DNA from: G963677185 sp963677185
GTDB taxonomy: Bacteria > Bacillota > Syntrophomonadia > Syntrophomonadales > Syntrophomonadaceae
Reading direction: 5' to 3'
Assembly (NCBI GenBank): GCA_963677185.1
Contig: OY781889.1
Span: forward strand, 186,001-250,000
Length of the DNA stretch: 64,000 nucleotides
Below the pieces are notes generated by a model that made no database searches, was not told the DNA's origin, and worked only from the letters and a program-made list of their open reading frames with translations. Position numbers and translations under genes: made by a program. Of the stretch, positions 24,975 to 33,464 are shown one piece after another. Position 1 is the stretch's first letter; each line of letters begins with the position of its first letter.

Positions 24975-26171
24975 TCAGTCAGAGTGCTTGTTAGCTATAC
25001 GCTCCCAGGCTTCGAAATGTGAAACCAGATTATACCTGTCCAGGTAGGCCCGTATCTTCTGCTCATCAACGCCGTTTTTACCGCTGCTTTTTACTCTAAC
25101 CAAGTAGTTGGCGATATGAACCGCCACTAAAACAGAAAAATTTTGTTCTTCCTCCTGGCGTTCTGGCATATGATGGTTGAGAACTACATTCACGACGTCC
25201 CGTTCCAATCCCCATATACCCAGTAAATAAGCTCCTACCTCAGCATGCGTGCTACCGATCATCTTCTGTTCCCACTCTAAAGAGCTGATTGAGTCCTGAT
25301 TGTTACCCTTGCCTGCTTCATTCATAAAAGCGGGAATATTGAGCAGGATCAGCTTGCCAATATCGTGTAGAATTCCCGCCAGAACGCAAGCATCGACAGC
25401 CTTGGCGGGAGCCCTTTCATAAATCGCTATTTCTTTGGCCAGACCGGCCACTTTAACGCTATGACGCCATATTCTTTCCACAGATAGGTGTAATACCGGG
25501 CTGCCCTCGAATATATTGAAAAACCGTGACGAAACTAGCAGATTCTTGATATTGGAAATGCCGAGCAAAGCCACTGCTTGCTCGCAATTATTGATATGGT
25601 TGGGAACACCGAAAAAGGCAGAATTAACCAGCTGCATCACTCTCGCGGTCAAAGCCAGGTCATTTTTGATCAAGGCCGCGATCCGCTGCAGGGAAGGTTC
25701 ATCATTTTGGAATTCTCTAAGCAGGCTGATATAGTTGTCTGGAAGCGTTTGCAGGCCCTTCAGTCCGCCTATCTCATCCTCCATTAACGGATTATTAAGC
25801 AGATCCTGAAGATAGCATATGTATTCAATGGTCTTGACCAGCATTTTGTGATCAATCGGCTTGCTCATGTACTGGTGAGCATAACGAACCGCGTCTAACA
25901 CCGATTCTTCCTGATAATGCCCGGAAAAAATGATTCTCACAACACCAGGAAAACTCTCTGACACTGTCCTAAGAAGATGAAAACCGTCCTTGCCCGGCAT
26001 CCGGATGTCGGAAAAAATGATATTGAAGCTCTCTTGCTGCATAAGCGCAAGGGTTTCATCGGTGCTATGGCAGAATGATATGCGCCAGTTCTCCCCGGCT
26101 CTGCGCAGATTTCTGCGAATGGCATTGGTGATATTGATATCGTCATCAACAAGCAGCACTTTTCTAATCAT
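24975..26171 (-). CDS. Response regulator with HDOD domain
   Basis: 398 residues. The receiver (1-125) has DDD at 9-11, Asp55 and the SKP lysine. From about 140 to 350 there is an HDOD domain (LARVMQLVNSAFFG-type helix, AVALLGISNIKNLLVS, and LAGILHDIGKLILL). HDOD is an HD-superfamily fold that usually signals rather than hydrolyses. Here an HDIGK motif is kept, which some HDOD proteins do. It is the second gene of the operon, 32 bases after the kinase and 16 before the next regulator. Confidence 0.9.
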   Translation of the reverse strand: MIRKVLLVDDDINITNAIRRNLRRAGENWRISFCHSTDETLALMQQESFNIIFSDIRMPGKDGFHLLRTVSESFPGVVRIIFSGHYQEESVLDAVRYAHQYMSKPIDHKMLVKTIEYICYLQDLLNNPLMEDEIGGLKGLQTLPDNYISLLREFQNDEPSLQRIAALIKNDLALTARVMQLVNSAFFGVPNHINNCEQAVALLGISNIKNLLVSSRFFNIFEGSPVLHLSVERIWRHSVKVAGLAKEIAIYERAPAKAVDACVLAGILHDIGKLILLNIPAFMNEAGKGNNQDSISSLEWEQKMIGSTHAEVGAYLLGIWGLERDVVNVVLNHHMPERQEEEQNFSVLVAVHIANYLVRVKSSGKNGVDEQKIRAYLDRYNLVSHFEAWERIANKHSD

Positions 26172-26203
26172 AAACGATCACCTGCTCCAAATGTTAGCTG
26201 GTT

Positions 26204-27985
26204 TCAGCCCGGTTGCGGAGTGCACTGTTTTTGTGACATTGGAAGACTCACCGTGAAGGTAGTACCCTTTTCAGGATCAGATTCAACTTCAATTAAACCA
26301 CGATGTTTGTTTACTATAATATCATAGGCTATAGACAGCCCCTGTCCGGTCCCTTTTCCCACATCCTTTGTAGTAAAAAAGGGGTCAAACACCCGGCTGA
26401 TCAGATTCGCCGGAATGCCAGGCCCATTGTCGCTGATTCGGACACAGACCGCCCCTCCCTTCTGGCACGAATCAACCTTGATTTCGCCTTGATAGGGCAA
26501 ATCCACCGCCTGATACCTGCACTCCTGATCCTGAATCGCCTGGGCGGCATTAATGACTATATTCAGAAATACTTGATTAATTGCGTCTCTAACGCAAGGT
26601 ACCAGAGGCAAATGCGGTTCAAGATTCATCCGCACCTCTGCTACATGCTTCCATTCGTTGCGTGAAATGGTAAATACCGTTTCCAGCATTTGGTTAATAT
26701 CTTCCAACTGCTTTCCTGAATTGCCAGGATGAGAAAAATCTTTCAATGCCAATATCAGCTTTTTCAGATGCTGTATGCCGTACAATGACTGGCTTATTGC
26801 ACTGGGGATTTCCTTAACCAAATAGGGGATGTCATTATCAGCTTCATATTGATTCACTGTTTCTAAAATTGCGGATGAGCTTTCGTACCGAACTCCCCCT
26901 CCAACGACCTCGTTTAACATAAAATCGCGATTCGCGATCAGTTCCGTGAATGACTGCTCTAAAAAACACAGGTTGTCGCCAATATATTGAAGGGGTGTGT
27001 TGATCTCATGAGCAATTCCAGCGGCCAACTGACCAATGCCTTCCATTTTTTGCGATAATTCCATTTGGGATTTGCGGCGCATTTCATCGGTTATGTCATT
27101 TAATACAATCACCAGAGCGCTCTCTTCGTAACCAGCCAGGCTGACACTGGAGGCGTTGACGGTAAGAATGCGGCGTTCATCGCTGCTATTATGGATAACC
27201 ATATGTTCGGGCCATTCAGAGGTGTTCATTTTCAAAATTCGTTCTTGCCAATCATCCAAATCCAGTGGAATAACCAGCTCCCAGAGTCTCATCGTGCAGG
27301 CTTCTTCTTCTTCGACCTTGAATATTTCCAGCGCTGCCGGGTTGATCACGAGGATGCGGCCTTTGGCGCTACAACCAATAACCCCTTCTTTAAGACTTTT
27401 CAGCACTATCGATAAGCGTTCCTTTTCCAGGAGCACAGATTCTGCCGCCTCCTTCTGCTCGGTCCGGTCTCTCATCACGACTAAAATCTTGTCACTGGTC
27501 AAGGAAATCATCCTCGCCTCCAGGTGGAGCAGTTTATCTGCATTGCTGACCGCTTGTTCCAGGCACACTATCCTGGATTCCTCTCGAAAGCCCTCCACAG
27601 TGCCGGCAAATCGATTTTCGCACTGGCCAAAATCGATATCCTGTATGCGTTTATGAAGAAACATTTGCGAGGTGAAAGGCAAAGCGGCGCCGGCTCCCAT
27701 CCGGAAGTCAATAACAGTCCCATCGGATTGCAGCACGATATATATATCCGGAAATGCGTTGATCAAAGCTAAATAGCGGGAATTGGCCTGCAACAGCTCG
27801 TCAGAGGACAGTTCCATGGCTCTTTCCATTAAGAAATGCTCATTTTCAAAATCATAGTAGGACTGGCTGATACTCTGCAGCAGATTGATCATAGTATGCG
27901 ACAGCGGCAGGCCTTCCTGATAAAAATGCTCTATCTGTCTTTGCAGCAAGCTATGGAGGACCGTATTACCTGGAACCGGTTTCAT
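26204..27985 (-). CDS. PAS-containing sensor histidine kinase
   Basis: 593 residues with no clear membrane segment, so likely a cytosolic sensor. Two PAS-like regions cover about 65-175 and 185-300. The dimerisation/phospho-acceptor domain has GIAHEINTPLQY with His326. The ATP-binding domain shows an N box, DNGPGIP, a G box DVGKGTGQGLSIAY and a final GTTFTVSLP. It leads a four-gene operon whose three regulators all end in HD-superfamily domains, so one kinase may feed several c-di-GMP-linked outputs. Confidence 0.93.
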   Translation of the reverse strand: MKPVPGNTVLHSLLQRQIEHFYQEGLPLSHTMINLLQSISQSYYDFENEHFLMERAMELSSDELLQANSRYLALINAFPDIYIVLQSDGTVIDFRMGAGAALPFTSQMFLHKRIQDIDFGQCENRFAGTVEGFREESRIVCLEQAVSNADKLLHLEARMISLTSDKILVVMRDRTEQKEAAESVLLEKERLSIVLKSLKEGVIGCSAKGRILVINPAALEIFKVEEEEACTMRLWELVIPLDLDDWQERILKMNTSEWPEHMVIHNSSDERRILTVNASSVSLAGYEESALVIVLNDITDEMRRKSQMELSQKMEGIGQLAAGIAHEINTPLQYIGDNLCFLEQSFTELIANRDFMLNEVVGGGVRYESSSAILETVNQYEADNDIPYLVKEIPSAISQSLYGIQHLKKLILALKDFSHPGNSGKQLEDINQMLETVFTISRNEWKHVAEVRMNLEPHLPLVPCVRDAINQVFLNIVINAAQAIQDQECRYQAVDLPYQGEIKVDSCQKGGAVCVRISDNGPGIPANLISRVFDPFFTTKDVGKGTGQGLSIAYDIIVNKHRGLIEVESDPEKGTTFTVSLPMSQKQCTPQPG

Positions 27986-28177
27986 CGAATCCCCCTTTTC
28001 GTTTTGTTCCAGTCAATTGAGAGCGTTTCTGTTTAAAGCGCGCGGGCCGTCTCGATAACGATCATGGGCTTGCCCTGCTGGTGATGTTATGCAATCTTTG
28101 CTGGTATTTCTACCGCTGATTGGCTGCCCTCGAAAAACATCGATTTTATAGGCTTTTCAGGAGCAGTTGTTGAAAAT

Positions 28178-28205
28178 ATTATATCACAATAGGTTGCTGT
28201 GGAAA
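28178..28205 (-). promoter_or_regulatory. Candidate promoter of the kinase/regulator operon
   Basis: On the minus strand TTTCCA (28205-28200) and a perfect TATAAT (28183-28178) are 16 bases apart. The leader to the kinase start would be about 185 bases; I looked for a c-di-GMP riboswitch in it and found only a fragmentary match. Confidence 0.55.
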
Positions 28206-28228
28206 GCAGCGAGGAATGACTCACTTAT

Positions 28229-28251
28229 AGGATGTTAATATTTAACATCCT
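28229..28251. repeat. Perfect 10-bp inverted repeat
   Basis: AGGATGTTAA and TTAACATCCT flank a three-base centre. No T-run follows on either side, so it looks like a protein-binding operator rather than a terminator. It sits between the kinase promoter and the T-box leader of the aromatic operon, about 25 bases upstream of the kinase -35 element. Confidence 0.75.
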
Positions 28252-28334
28252 AATAAGGCGCGAGGTTAACATAAAATTTACATTGCCGCCTTTACAGAAG
28301 CAGTCCAGGCATGTTAATTTATTAGTACTTACAA

Positions 28335-28640
28335 ATTCATATGTTATAAAAACGATGAAGGAGCAAAGTAAGTTAGCAACGGCCCTACAGGGCGGAAGCG
28401 CCATAGATTGAGAGCGTTTCCAGGGCACGATTAACCGAAGTTCTCTCCGGAGTTGCAGGCTGAAACCCTTGCGGGGGCGCGTAGGCTGGGCCGCATTCTT
28501 CCAGCGTTAAGGGGAAGAGGGTATCGGAATCAATGTCCCGTACCTTTAGAGCGAACCTGCAGCTGACAGCAGCAGGTTAAGCAAGGTGGTAACGCGCAAA
28601 GCAAGAGCTTTTCGTCCTTGGACGATTAGCTCTTTTTATT
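28335..28640 (+). promoter_or_regulatory. T-box leader, first element, with terminator
   Basis: A T-box leader opens with AACGATGAAGGAGCAAAGTAA, typical of the base of stem I (split here: AACGATGAAGG then AGCAAAGTAA). The antiterminator bulge sequence AAGGTGGTAACGCG lies at 28583-28596, and the terminator stem AAGAGCT (28603-28609) / AGCTCTT (28628-28634) runs into TTTATTTTT. Uncharged tRNA pairing should favour the antiterminator. On the 3' side of stem I, TTC at 28441-28443 is a candidate Phe specifier, which fits the downstream DAHP synthase and prephenate dehydratase; the specifier is tentative. Confidence 0.85.
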
Positions 28641-28780
28641 TTTGCAGCGAGAGGAACTATGATTCCCGTACTTTAACAACAAGTGGCCCAGGGCTGGACA
28701 ACTCGGGGCAACAAGGGTGGTACCGCGGAAGCCCGCAGCTTTCGTCCCTTGAGGGGCATGCTGCGGGTTTTGTTATTTAA
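28641..28780 (+). promoter_or_regulatory. Second T-box antiterminator/terminator module
   Basis: A second T-box core, AACAAGGGTGGTACCGCGG (about 28710-28728), is followed by a terminator stem GCCCGCAGC (28731-28739) / GCTGCGGG (28760-28767) and TTTTGTTATTT. Only about 70 bases separate it from the first terminator. That is too short for another full stem I, and no specifier-like region is seen. It appears to be a duplicated decision module. Confidence 0.8.
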
Positions 28781-28807
28781 ATACTCATAATTTAAGGAGG
28801 CAGCATT

Positions 28808-29842
28808 ATGATCGTAGTAATGAACAACAACGCCGGACCAGCAGCGGTGGACGCTGTAGATAACAGACTTCACCAGCAGGGTTTTAACACCCAGATTATT
28901 TATGGAGTAAAACGTATTGTAATCGGAGCGGTAGGCGATCGCCAGAACGTCGATATGCACCAGCTGAAGCTAATGCCGGGAGTGGAGAATGTGATACCGA
29001 TAATGAAACCGTATAAGGTGGTCAGCCGGGAGGGGCATCCGGACAACACCTTGATTCATGTCAGGGATACTGTCATCGGGAGTCCGGAATTAACCATTAT
29101 CGCTGGTCCCTGTGCAGTCGAAAGCCGTGAACAGCTCTATGCCGCCGCCGAGGCAGCGCAGAAGGCCGGAGCGTCAATTATCAGGGGCGGAGCTTACAAG
29201 CCGCGCACCTCTCCGTACAGCTTTCAGGGGCTGGAAGAGGAAGGCCTGAAAATACTGCGTGAAGCGTCGGAAATGACCGGCCTGCCAGTTGTAACTGAGG
29301 TTATTGACGAAGCCAGTCTTGACATGGCAATCAATTATGTAGATATTATGCAGATAGGAGCCCGCAATATGCAGAACTTCAGGCTTCTGAAAGCCGTAGG
29401 CCGCAGCCGCAAGCCGGTGCTGCTGAAGCGGGGTATGTCAGCCACGGTGGAAGAATGGCTGATGGCGGCTGAATATATCTCTGCCGAGGGCAATGACAGC
29501 GTTATCCTGTGTGAGCGGGGCATCCGCACTTTTGAGACCGCCACCCGCAACACTCTGGACCTGTCGGCTGTGCCCCTGGTCAAGCGCTTGAGCCATTTGC
29601 CGGTCCTGGTGGATCCCAGCCACGGCACCGGGGATCGCAGCCTGGTGCTGCCCATGTCGCTGGCGGCCATTGCAGCCGGAGCTGATGGCCTTATAATTGA
29701 AATGCATCCCAATCCGGCCGAAGCTCTGTCCGATGGGCCGCAATCTTTGACACCTTCGGAGCTGGAGGATTTGATGCAAAAGATCGGCCGAATCGCACCC
29801 GCTCTTGACCGGCGCTTAAAATACCAGGATGTGGAGGAATAG
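28808..29842 (+). CDS. aroF: 3-Deoxy-7-phosphoheptulonate synthase (DAHP synthase)
   Basis: First step of the shikimate pathway, joining PEP and erythrose 4-phosphate. The 344 residues consist of an N-terminal ferredoxin-like regulatory domain (about 1-70, MIVVMNNNAGPAAVDAV) and the barrel domain with IIAGPCAVES, KPRTSPYSFQGL, VDPSHGTG and a metal-binding IEMHPNP. This domain order is that of the Thermotoga/type I-beta enzymes, whose N-terminal domain mediates aromatic amino acid feedback. AAGGAGG precedes the ATG. The gene is controlled by the double T-box module and overlaps the leader of pheA by a few bases. Confidence 0.95.
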   Translation: MIVVMNNNAGPAAVDAVDNRLHQQGFNTQIIYGVKRIVIGAVGDRQNVDMHQLKLMPGVENVIPIMKPYKVVSREGHPDNTLIHVRDTVIGSPELTIIAGPCAVESREQLYAAAEAAQKAGASIIRGGAYKPRTSPYSFQGLEEEGLKILREASEMTGLPVVTEVIDEASLDMAINYVDIMQIGARNMQNFRLLKAVGRSRKPVLLKRGMSATVEEWLMAAEYISAEGNDSVILCERGIRTFETATRNTLDLSAVPLVKRLSHLPVLVDPSHGTGDRSLVLPMSLAAIAAGADGLIIEMHPNPAEALSDGPQSLTPSELEDLMQKIGRIAPALDRRLKYQDVEE

Positions 29843-29846
29843 GAAG

Positions 29847-30686
29847 ATGACTAAAAAAATCGCCTATCTGGGCCCCAGTGGAACCTTCTGTGAAGAAGCC
29901 GCCCTGCGCTTCGGGCTGCAGGAACAATATGAGCTCATTCCCTATGGATATACCGAATCCATATTTGCCGCCATCGACCAAAAAAGTGTGGATTTCGGCG
30001 TGGTTCCGGTGGAAAATTCCTGTGAAGGCTCGGTCAATGCTACTTTGGATATGCTCAGCCGCAATTACCATATCAAGATCCGGGCGGAAATCATTCTACC
30101 GGTCAGACACTGCCTGATGATTCATCCCGAGGCTGAAGAAAACGATATTGAGACCATCATGTCCCATTCCCAGGCTCTGGCCCAGTGTTCCGAGTATATC
30201 AGCAAGCATTATGAAGGCCTGGAATTAATCGACACGGGCAGCACTGCTGAGGCTTGCCGCCGCATTGCGGAAGGCGAAAAAAACCGGGCTGCTATTGGAA
30301 CCGAAAGCGCTTCCCGGCTGTATGGGTTGAAGATAGTAGCACAGGAAATTAATGACTTCCGCGACAACGAAACCCGCTTCCTGGTGCTGGCCGAAGAAGA
30401 TGCTCCTCCCAGCGGAGACGACAAAACATCAATTATCGTTTACTTGAAAGACCGCCCGGGAGCGCTCTATGATATCCTGGGTGAATTTGCCCGGCTGAAG
30501 CTCAACCTGACCAAGATCGAATCCCGCCCCTCGCGCAGCGGCAACTGGGATTACCTGTTTTTCATTGATTTTTGCGGGCACCACCGCCAGCCGGAAGTCA
30601 GCCAGTGCCTGGGGGCTGTCGCTGCCCAATCCCGCTATCTAAAAGTTCTGGGTTCTTACCCCAAATGGCATAGAGAAGAGGCTTAA
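29847..30686 (+). CDS. pheA: Prephenate dehydratase with ACT domain
   Basis: Turns prephenate into phenylpyruvate, the committed step to phenylalanine. 279 residues from the ATG at 29847, which has GGAGGAATAGGAAG before it. The catalytic domain (1-185) starts KIAYLGPSGTFCEEAAL and holds VPVENSCEGSVNAT and the DNETRFLVL region with the family Thr/Glu-Thr-Arg motif. The ACT domain (about 195-275) contains RPGALYDILGEFA and IESRPSR, the phenylalanine-binding signature, so it should be feedback-inhibited. It follows DAHP synthase by four bases. Confidence 0.96.
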   Translation: MTKKIAYLGPSGTFCEEAALRFGLQEQYELIPYGYTESIFAAIDQKSVDFGVVPVENSCEGSVNATLDMLSRNYHIKIRAEIILPVRHCLMIHPEAEENDIETIMSHSQALAQCSEYISKHYEGLELIDTGSTAEACRRIAEGEKNRAAIGTESASRLYGLKIVAQEINDFRDNETRFLVLAEEDAPPSGDDKTSIIVYLKDRPGALYDILGEFARLKLNLTKIESRPSRSGNWDYLFFIDFCGHHRQPEVSQCLGAVAAQSRYLKVLGSYPKWHREEA

Positions 30687-30801
30687 TGGACTACAATGAT
30701 CAGGCCAGCCGGATGGCATGCTCGCAAGCGGCTTTTATCCTGCCGGCTGTCTGCAATAATAGGCAAAGTGACCCATGGTTTTGAAAGGAAGTGTAAAGCA
30801 A

Positions 30802-31182
30802 ATGAACAGCGAACAAATGATGGAAAAGATCCAGCTATTTATCGACGGATATAATTCGTTTGATGTGGACGCTATGCTTTCGGTACTGGACCCGGAAGTA
30901 GTTTTCATGAATACGGTAGGAGGAAAAACCGATGTGGAAATCCGGGGCATTGAATCCTTCCGCAAGCTGGCCGAGCAATCCTTGCCGTTTTTTTCGTCCC
31001 GGCATCAGCACATAGCTGAGAGCGGCGAAATAAACGGCGGAATGGAAGTCAAAATCCTTTATGAAGCGGTCCTTGCGCAGGATCTGGGCGGGTTGAAGGC
31101 GGGAGAAACCGTCAAATTACAGGGCCTGTCCGTTTACCTGTTCAATAACGAATTAATCTCCTTCATTGAAGATCTTACTTAA
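30802..31182 (+). CDS. NTF2/SnoaL-like small protein
   Basis: 126 residues from the ATG at 30802. The pattern of an N-terminal helix with IDGYNSFDVDAMLSVLDPEVVFMN, then beta strands ending LQGLSVYLFNNELISFIED, is that of the NTF2-like/SnoaL superfamily cone fold. Members bind small hydrophobic ligands or act as isomerases; nothing in the sequence fixes a substrate. The ribosome-binding site is weak (GGAAG about ten bases upstream), and a start at 30775 is possible. It stands alone. Confidence 0.7.
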   Translation: MNSEQMMEKIQLFIDGYNSFDVDAMLSVLDPEVVFMNTVGGKTDVEIRGIESFRKLAEQSLPFFSSRHQHIAESGEINGGMEVKILYEAVLAQDLGGLKAGETVKLQGLSVYLFNNELISFIEDLT

Positions 31183-31271
31183 AAACATTCCCGGCGCTCT
31201 CAATTCAGCAGGCTCAAGACATGGCGGATGGTGTCTAAAATATTATTAGGTATATTTACTATGTTAATATG

Positions 31272-31313
31272 TAGTATATAATACTATTTATATGCTTGAT
31301 TATTATGCATAAT
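31272..31313. repeat. Two palindromes upstream of the antitoxin-like gene
   Basis: TAGTAT-ATA-ATACTA (31272-31286) overlaps a TATAAT-like -10, and a perfect 12-bp palindrome ATTATGCATAAT lies at 31302-31313. Two adjacent symmetric sites over the promoter are what an autoregulated Phd/YefM-type operator usually looks like. Confidence 0.6.
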
Positions 31314-31363
31314 TTGCCCCGCAAGTTCTGTTCTTGCCGCATTGTTTAGAGAGGTGCATTTAA

Positions 31364-31810
31364 ATGGACAAAAATGAGCAGGATTACACCGAAAACAGCA
31401 TCCTGGAACTGGCAGACCGGCTGGTATCTGTCTCGGATTTTAGCAAGGGAAAGACCGCACAAATTTTTGAGGATATTCGCAACAACAAGCACGAATATAT
31501 TGTCCTGAAAAACAATCAGCCGATGGCGGTCATGTTATCTATTGAAAGCTACCGGGAACTGGTAGGCAGGGCCAGAAAGGTCAACGCCATGCTGGAACGG
31601 ATTGAAACCAGCCGGTTCAGCAAGAGAACCTCCCGGGTGTCAGTGGCGTTTGAAACACCCGCTGCAGCAGAGTCCGTTTCCAGGGCGCCGGAAGAAATCC
31701 ATACTCCCGTCGCGGCACCGGACCCAATCGGACCAGAAAAAATTGAAGCATATGATCATGAACCGGCAGATAATGATAATACGCGCGAGGAAACCGATAG
31801 CAGACCTTAA
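31364..31810 (+). CDS. Orphan Phd/YefM-type antitoxin-domain protein
   Basis: 148 residues. Residues about 22-75 match the Phd/YefM antitoxin fold: SVSDFSKGKTAQIFEDI, then EYIVLKNNQPMAVMLSIESYREL, the stretch that dimerises and binds operator DNA. Normal antitoxins are 80-90 residues with a toxin gene directly behind. Here a further 60-residue acidic, Pro/Ala-rich tail follows, and the next 260 bases hold no toxin. It may be a free-standing repressor, or an antitoxin that lost its partner. GAGAGG lies upstream of the ATG at acceptable spacing. Confidence 0.75.
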   Translation: MDKNEQDYTENSILELADRLVSVSDFSKGKTAQIFEDIRNNKHEYIVLKNNQPMAVMLSIESYRELVGRARKVNAMLERIETSRFSKRTSRVSVAFETPAAAESVSRAPEEIHTPVAAPDPIGPEKIEAYDHEPADNDNTREETDSRP

Positions 31811-31859
31811 ACCTCATTAATGGAACAATACATCCCGATTGACAGGAGAATCAGCTTCA

Positions 31860-32030
31860 GTTATTCTTTAGGTTACAAATTCATAAATACAACAACGGTC
31901 ATGGTGCTGGGTGGTGATCACATCAGCGCTGGTGGTTGCTAGGTAAACTGGTATTTTCAATGCAGCCATCTGGAGAATTAGGCACACCAGGGTGGGTTGC
32001 CGCAATGCGGCAGTCTGCCCTTTTTGTTTG
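31860..32030 (+). ncRNA. Structured leader with terminator ahead of the ion permease, class unknown
   Basis: Between 31870 and 32000 several complementary segments are visible (GTGCTG with CAGCGC; GGTTGC with GCAGCC). They are followed by a strong terminator: TGCCGC (about 32000) with GCGGCA, an outer GGG/CCC clamp, then TTTTTGTTTG by about 32027. The permease ATG lies about 45 bases later. A terminator inside a 5' leader implies attenuation. I could not match it to a known riboswitch; ion-sensing classes are the natural candidates given the gene. Confidence 0.5.
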
Positions 32031-32073
32031 TAATTCTTGCTGCTGCCCCGCTAACAATCCAGGAGGGATAATA

Positions 32074-33345
32074 ATGGAATATTGGCTATCGATAGCAGTC
32101 TTTGTTATCGCTTACATCATGATAATCTGGGAGAAGGTTCATCGCAGCACGGTAGCAATAAGCGCTGCAGCACTAATAATAGTCCTGGGAGTAATAGACC
32201 AGCAGACCGCGATTAATGCCATTGACTTCAACACTATTGGTCTTCTTATAGGAATGATGATAATCGTTGGCATCTCGCGGCAAAGCGGCATGTTTGAATA
32301 TACCGCCATCAGGTTGGCCAAACAGGCTGGAGGAGAACCAATGCGGATGCTCATCCTCTTTAGTCTGATTACCGCATCGTTTTCAGCATTTCTGGATAAT
32401 GTTACCACGGTTTTATTTATGATCCCTGTGACCATCGCCCTAACCGACCGTTTAGAGGTAAATCCAATACCTTTTTTCTATACGATCATTCTATCTTCAA
32501 ATATTGGCGGCACCGCCACATTAATTGGAGATCCGCCCAATATCATGATTGGCAGTGCCACCGGTTTAGGCTTTATGGATTTTTTAACTAACCTCTGGCT
32601 GCCGTCATTCATTATTTTAATTGCGACAACAGCCATAATGGGCTTTGCTTATCGCCGGCAGCTTATCGCATCACCGGATAAAATGGCCGCAATTATGGCT
32701 ATGAACGAAAAGGAACGAATAAAAGACTGGGCTTTGATGAAAAAAAGCCTGCTGGTTATTGCTCTGACCGTGTTGGGATTTTTCCTGCATCAGCTTTTGC
32801 ACCTTGACTCAGCTACGATAGCTATTGCAGGAGCGGCTTTACTGCTATTAATATCTGGAGAATCTATCGAAGAAGCGCTTTTTACGGTGGAATGGACCAC
32901 CATCTTGTTTTTTGTTGGTCTCTTTATTCTTGTGGGCGGAATGGAAGCCAACGGAGTACTGACTAATATAGCTCATTGGGCGTTGAATGTTACTGGAGGA
33001 AACGAAGTGACGACAGGTTTCATGGTGTTATGGATTTCGGCCGTGGCTTCGGCATTCGTCGATAATATTCCATTTGTAGCCACAATGATTCCTTTACTGG
33101 AAAATTTCGGAGCGTTGAGTGGCATGCCTATGGAGTCCATATGGTGGGCCCTGGCTTTGGGAGCTTGTCTCGGCGGAAACGGCACTTTAATTGGAGCCTC
33201 TGCCAATGTCATCGTAGTTGGAATAGCTGCTCGAATGGGAACAACCATCCGTTTTGCTGAATTTCTGAAGGTTGGGTTCCCTTTAATGATCATATCGATT
33301 GCGATAGCGAGCGCTTATCTGTACATCGCTTTTTGGATGGTTTGA
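32074..33345 (+). CDS. ArsB/NhaD-superfamily ion permease
   Basis: 423 residues from the ATG at 32074 (GGAGG seven bases upstream), almost entirely hydrophobic with about 11-12 predicted membrane segments. Two halves each contain the superfamily pattern: ASFSAFLDNVTTVLFMIPV with GGTATLIGDPPNIMIG in the first, and ASAFVDNIPFVATMIPLL with GGNGTLIGASANVIVVG in the second. This internal duplication defines the ArsB/NhaD/CitM ion transporter superfamily. The substrate (Na+/H+ antiport, arsenite or an anion) cannot be told; no arsenic genes are nearby. An attenuator-like leader lies upstream. Confidence 0.88.
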   Translation: MEYWLSIAVFVIAYIMIIWEKVHRSTVAISAAALIIVLGVIDQQTAINAIDFNTIGLLIGMMIIVGISRQSGMFEYTAIRLAKQAGGEPMRMLILFSLITASFSAFLDNVTTVLFMIPVTIALTDRLEVNPIPFFYTIILSSNIGGTATLIGDPPNIMIGSATGLGFMDFLTNLWLPSFIILIATTAIMGFAYRRQLIASPDKMAAIMAMNEKERIKDWALMKKSLLVIALTVLGFFLHQLLHLDSATIAIAGAALLLLISGESIEEALFTVEWTTILFFVGLFILVGGMEANGVLTNIAHWALNVTGGNEVTTGFMVLWISAVASAFVDNIPFVATMIPLLENFGALSGMPMESIWWALALGACLGGNGTLIGASANVIVVGIAARMGTTIRFAEFLKVGFPLMIISIAIASAYLYIAFWMV

Positions 33346-33464
33346 ACTCCCGAATTGAGTATTTTTCTTCCGCATCGAATGCGTATTATGCTAAAATGAT
33401 TGTGAACCCTTCAGCATCGTTGCTGAATAGGGGTCTATATCCATCAGAAGGGCAGGAATTCTTT

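Noticed and set aside
27986..28170. c-di-GMP-I (GEMM) riboswitch in the leader of the kinase operon
   Set aside because: Only one GCAGGGCAAGCC-like block is present; the second conserved half of the motif is missing.
31811..32073. Toxin gene behind the Phd-like gene
   Set aside because: No open frame with a ribosome-binding site in either strand; the stretch contains the permease leader.
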